This document shows positions 61,401 to 64,000 of a stretch of DNA of 64,000 nucleotides, piece after piece (the stretch's first letter is position 1; each line of letters starts with the position of its first letter). A program made the translations under genes and the position numbers. The notes beneath the pieces are model-generated. The model did not search any database. It had not been told where the DNA came from and was given only the letters and a program-made list of their open reading frames with translations. The stretch is from Microvirga lotononidis (GTDB lineage Bacteria > Pseudomonadota > Alphaproteobacteria > Rhizobiales > Beijerinckiaceae): contig NZ_CP141050.1 in assembly GCF_034627025.1 (NCBI RefSeq), positions 62,001 to 126,000 on the forward strand. The letters are read 5' to 3'.

Positions 61401-62601
61401 TAGTCCCTTGCCACAGGGGAGCTGCGGGATGGTTAGAGCGGGTGTAGACTGGGCTGATCTGAGGGAGGGCTCTCCCATGCTCAAGCGCTACCTTGTCGAT
61501 CTCACCCGCCGCGAGCGCACTGACCTCCTGAGCCTGCTCAACAAGGGCATCGCCCCGGCCCGTACGCTCACCCGCGCCCGGATTCTGCTGGCTGCTGACG
61601 AGCACAAGACCGATGCCCAGATCGCGGCCAGCCTGCATGTCCATCCTGCCACGGTCGAGCGCACCCGGCGGCGCTTCGTCGAGGGCCGTGCCGTCCGTGC
61701 GCTCCATGAGAAGCCGAGGCCCGGCGGCCGGCCCAAGCTCGATCGCAAGCAGGAGGCCTTTCTGGTGGCGCTGGCCTGCAGCAACGCGCCCTCAGGTCGA
61801 GGGCACTGGACCATGCAGCTGCTGGCCGACCGCCTGGTGGAGCTCGGGGTGGTGGAAACCATCAGCGACGAGACGGTGCGGCGGGCACTCAAAAAAACAC
61901 ACTGAAGCCCTGGCAGCGCAAGCAGTGGTGCATTGCCTCTGTGGGAGCGGACTTTGTCTGGCGCATGGAGGACGTGCTCGATCTGTATGCCAAGCCCTAC
62001 AGCGCTGACCGGCCGGTGGTCTGCTTTGACGAGTTGCCGTTCCAGCTGCTCGCCGACAAGCGCTCTCCCCAACCGGTGGCTCCCGGTCGCCCAACCCGGG
62101 TGGACTATGAGTATCGACGGCAGGGTACGGCCAACCTGTTCCTGTGCTTTGAGCCGCTGGCCGGCTGGCGCCACGTGGCGGTGACCGCCCATCGCACGAA
62201 CAAGGATTTTGCCGAGCAGATGCGGGCGCTCGCGGATGATCATTATCCTGATGCCTCGGTCATTGCAGTGGTGCTGGACAATCTCAGCACCCACAGCCCT
62301 TCGGCTCTGTACCAGACCTTCCCGCCTGCGGAGGCGCGCCGCCTCGTGAAACGGCTGGAGTTTCACTACACGCCCAAACACGGGAGCTGGCTCAACATGG
62401 CGGAGTTGGAGGTCGCGATCCTCAGCCGCCAATGCTTGCGCCGGCGTCTGCCGAACCCAACAGTGCTCCAGCGCGAGATCGACGCCTGGGAGGCCGAGCG
62501 CAATTGCATCAGAGCCAAGGCACATTGGCATTTCACGACCATGCAGGCCCGCTCCAAACTACGGCGGCTCTATCCTGCATGATCCCTGTGGAAAAGGACT
62601 A
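61401..62601 (+). mobile_element. IS630-family element
   Basis: The ends are gtcccttgccacaggg (61403-61418) and its inverse ccctgtggaaaaggac (62584-62599), matching at 14 of 16 positions. Both are flanked by TA (61401-61402 and 62600-62601), the target that IS630 duplicates. Confidence 0.85.
61477..62582 (+). CDS. IS630-family transposase in two frames (probable -1 frameshift)
   Basis: The first frame (61477-61905) encodes the HTH part: MLKRYLVDLTRRERTDLLSL ... ETISDETVRRALKKTH. It contains a run of seven A at 61891-61897 just before its stop. In the -1 frame the reading continues as TLKPWQRKQWCIAS and through the DDE domain (DELPFQLLAD, VVLDNLSTHSP, YTPKHGSWLNMAELE) to 62582. The A-run at the junction suggests programmed frameshifting, known in IS630; a mutation is the alternative. 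Confidence 0.8.
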
Positions 62602-62696
62602 GTACGGGTACCGGCCCGGAGAACCGAATGCTCCCCGGGCCGACGACAGCTTCATGATCCTGGCCGTCGGATGGCCAATGGCACCCTCGATAGAGG

Positions 62697-63746
62697 TCAG
62701 GATGCCAGGGATGCGGTGTCGATCACGAAGCGATACTTCACGTCGCCCTTGAGCATCCGCTCGTAGGCCTCGTTGATCCCGTCCGCCCGGATCAGCTCGA
62801 TGTCGGCAACGATCCCGTGCTTGGCACAGAAGTCCAGCATCTCCTGCGTCTCGGGGATGCCGCCGATCATCGAGCCGGCCAGGCTGCGGCGCTTCATGAT
62901 CAGGCTGAACACCTCCGGCGACGGATGCGGCGTTGCCGGTGCGCCGACGAGCGTCATGGTTCCGTCGCGCTTGAGCAGTGCGAAGAAGGCGTCGAGGTCA
63001 TGCGCCGCTGCCACCGTGTTGAGGATGAAGTCGAGGCTCCCGGCGTGCGCTGCCATCTCGTCGGCGTTGCGGGAGACGACGACCTCATGCGCGCCCAATG
63101 CCGTTGCGGCCTCGCGCTTCGACTCGGAGGTGGTGAACGCCACCACGTGCGCACCCATCGCGTTTGCGAGCTTGATGCCCATGTGGCCCAGGCCGCCGAT
63201 GCCGACCACGCCCACCTTGTGGCCGGGGCCGACGTCCCAATGGCGCAGCGGCGAATACGTGGTGATGCCGGCGCATAGCAGCGGCGCAACGGCAGCCAGT
63301 TGCTCCTCGGGGTGGCTGATGCGCAGCACATAACGCTCATGCACCACGATCTGCTGCGAGTAGCCTCCCAGCGTGTGACCCGGTGCATCGGGCGTGGGAC
63401 CATTGTAGGTGCCCACCATGTGGTCGCAGTAGTTTTCCAATCCGTCGCTGCAATCGTCGCAGCGCTTGCAACTGTCAACGATGCACCCGACGCCGACCAG
63501 ATCGCCGACCTTGTGGCTCGACACATGCGCACCGACCGCCGACACGCGTCCGACGATCTCGTGCCCCGGCACGCAAGGATACAGGGTGCCTGCCCATTCT
63601 GAGCGCACCTGATGGATGTCCGAGTGGCACACGCCACAGAAGGCAATCTCGATACCGACATCATGAGGCCCGACCGACCGGCGGTTGATATCCATCGGTT
63701 CGAGCGGCTTGTCTCCGGCGTAGGCGCCAAAGGCCTTTACAGTCAT
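62697..63746 (-). CDS. NAD(P)-dependent zinc alcohol dehydrogenase (YahK-like)
   Basis: The 349-residue medium-chain dehydrogenase has the catalytic zinc ligands (CGVCHSDIHQ, PGHEIVGRV), the structural zinc cysteines (CKRCDDCSDGLENYC), and the Rossmann GIGGLGHMGIKLA. It belongs to the cinnamyl-alcohol/YahK-type aldehyde reductases. It and the cupin gene upstream are oriented leftward, separated from the cassette at 56-59 kb by the cyclase and IS630. Confidence 0.92.
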   Translation of the reverse strand: MTVKAFGAYAGDKPLEPMDINRRSVGPHDVGIEIAFCGVCHSDIHQVRSEWAGTLYPCVPGHEIVGRVSAVGAHVSSHKVGDLVGVGCIVDSCKRCDDCSDGLENYCDHMVGTYNGPTPDAPGHTLGGYSQQIVVHERYVLRISHPEEQLAAVAPLLCAGITTYSPLRHWDVGPGHKVGVVGIGGLGHMGIKLANAMGAHVVAFTTSESKREAATALGAHEVVVSRNADEMAAHAGSLDFILNTVAAAHDLDAFFALLKRDGTMTLVGAPATPHPSPEVFSLIMKRRSLAGSMIGGIPETQEMLDFCAKHGIVADIELIRADGINEAYERMLKGDVKYRFVIDTASLAS

Positions 63747-63873
63747 GGAAGCGTACTTTCGTTGATTAGATAATTAGGTGAACGTCTGTTGAAGGGTGGT
63801 CAGGCGAGCAGAGTTCAGCCGAACCTGCCATGACGAGCCGTGTTCATGGCTCCCATCTCGCTTGAATGCGCCG

Positions 63874-64000
63874 CTATCGGATGGCGTATTCCTGGTCGGT
63901 GACCAACTCCATCCAATCTGCGTTCTTGCCGTTTTGGATGTAGGTGATTGCAATGTGGCTCATGCCGTTGGTGTCGGTCGCGCCATGCCAGTGCTTGATC
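63874..64000 (-). CDS. cupin-domain protein, 5' part outside window
   Basis: The last 41 codons read KHWHGATDTNGMSHIAITYI, then QNGKNADWMELVTDQEYAIR. The HWHG and following His are metal ligands of a cupin barrel. The rest lies beyond the right edge. It is 127 bases upstream of the alcohol dehydrogenase, in the same direction. Confidence 0.7.
   Translation of the reverse strand, partial: IKHWHGATDTNGMSHIAITYIQNGKNADWMELVTDQEYAIR

Noticed and set aside
61488..62531. A 347-codon frame antisense to the IS630 transposase
   Set aside because: It spans both transposase frames in reverse and has no recognisable domain.

Overview
The window has the high-GC, small-protein-rich, insertion-sequence-rich look of an alphaproteobacterium of the Hyphomicrobiales (Rhizobiales), most likely Methylobacteriaceae such as Microvirga or Methylobacterium. 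The evidence is an alphaproteobacterial nasTS-nrt-nirBD-nasA cluster, HWE/HisKA_2 kinases, DUF6894 proteins, a KaiC-like ATPase, PF04392 binding proteins and many tiny coding regions. Genus is an inference; no rRNA or tRNA gene was seen.

Layout. 0-6.4 kb: a truncated alpha/beta hydrolase coupled to an excisionase-type HTH protein, a YqeY-like protein, and two PF04392 binding proteins around a dCache-HAMP class III nucleotide cyclase. 6.4-9.1 kb: a large serine recombinase between 17-bp inverted repeats, flanked by remnants of two different IS110 elements. 9.1-16.5 kb: siderophore iron uptake, with an esterase and TonB receptor divergent from fhuD-fhuB-fhuC. 16.5-23.2 kb: degraded accessory DNA with IS6 and IS110 copies, two Crp/Fnr regulators and AraC fragments. 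23.2-31.2 kb: an island of small proteins: a leftward operon cut by IS6, a divergent XRE operon, a toxin-antitoxin locus with a broken toxin, a four-copy hairpin repeat and two single-domain response regulators.

31.2-44.4 kb is the core assimilatory nitrate locus. A near-perfect sigma-54 promoter precedes nasT-nasS. A separate promoter then leads into a leader with two A1/G4 hexaloop hairpins, the known target type of ANTAR antiterminators such as NasT. Behind it lie nrtA-nrtB-nrtC (nitrate import), nirB-nirD (nitrite reductase), nasA (nitrate reductase), cysG (siroheme) and hemD (uroporphyrinogen-III synthase), so import, both reductions and the siroheme cofactor are made from one tightly packed operon.

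44.4-64 kb: an SDR enzyme, small proteins, an orphan HigA-type regulator overlapping a KaiC-like ATPase and an HWE kinase, a second GAF kinase, a YhhS-like MFS transporter, three paralogous LysR regulators beside a redox-enzyme cassette (dienelactone-hydrolase-like, PQQ sugar dehydrogenase, SDR, zinc alcohol dehydrogenase, cupin), a membrane adenylate cyclase, a cyclophilin-like protein and an IS630 element with a likely frameshifted transposase.
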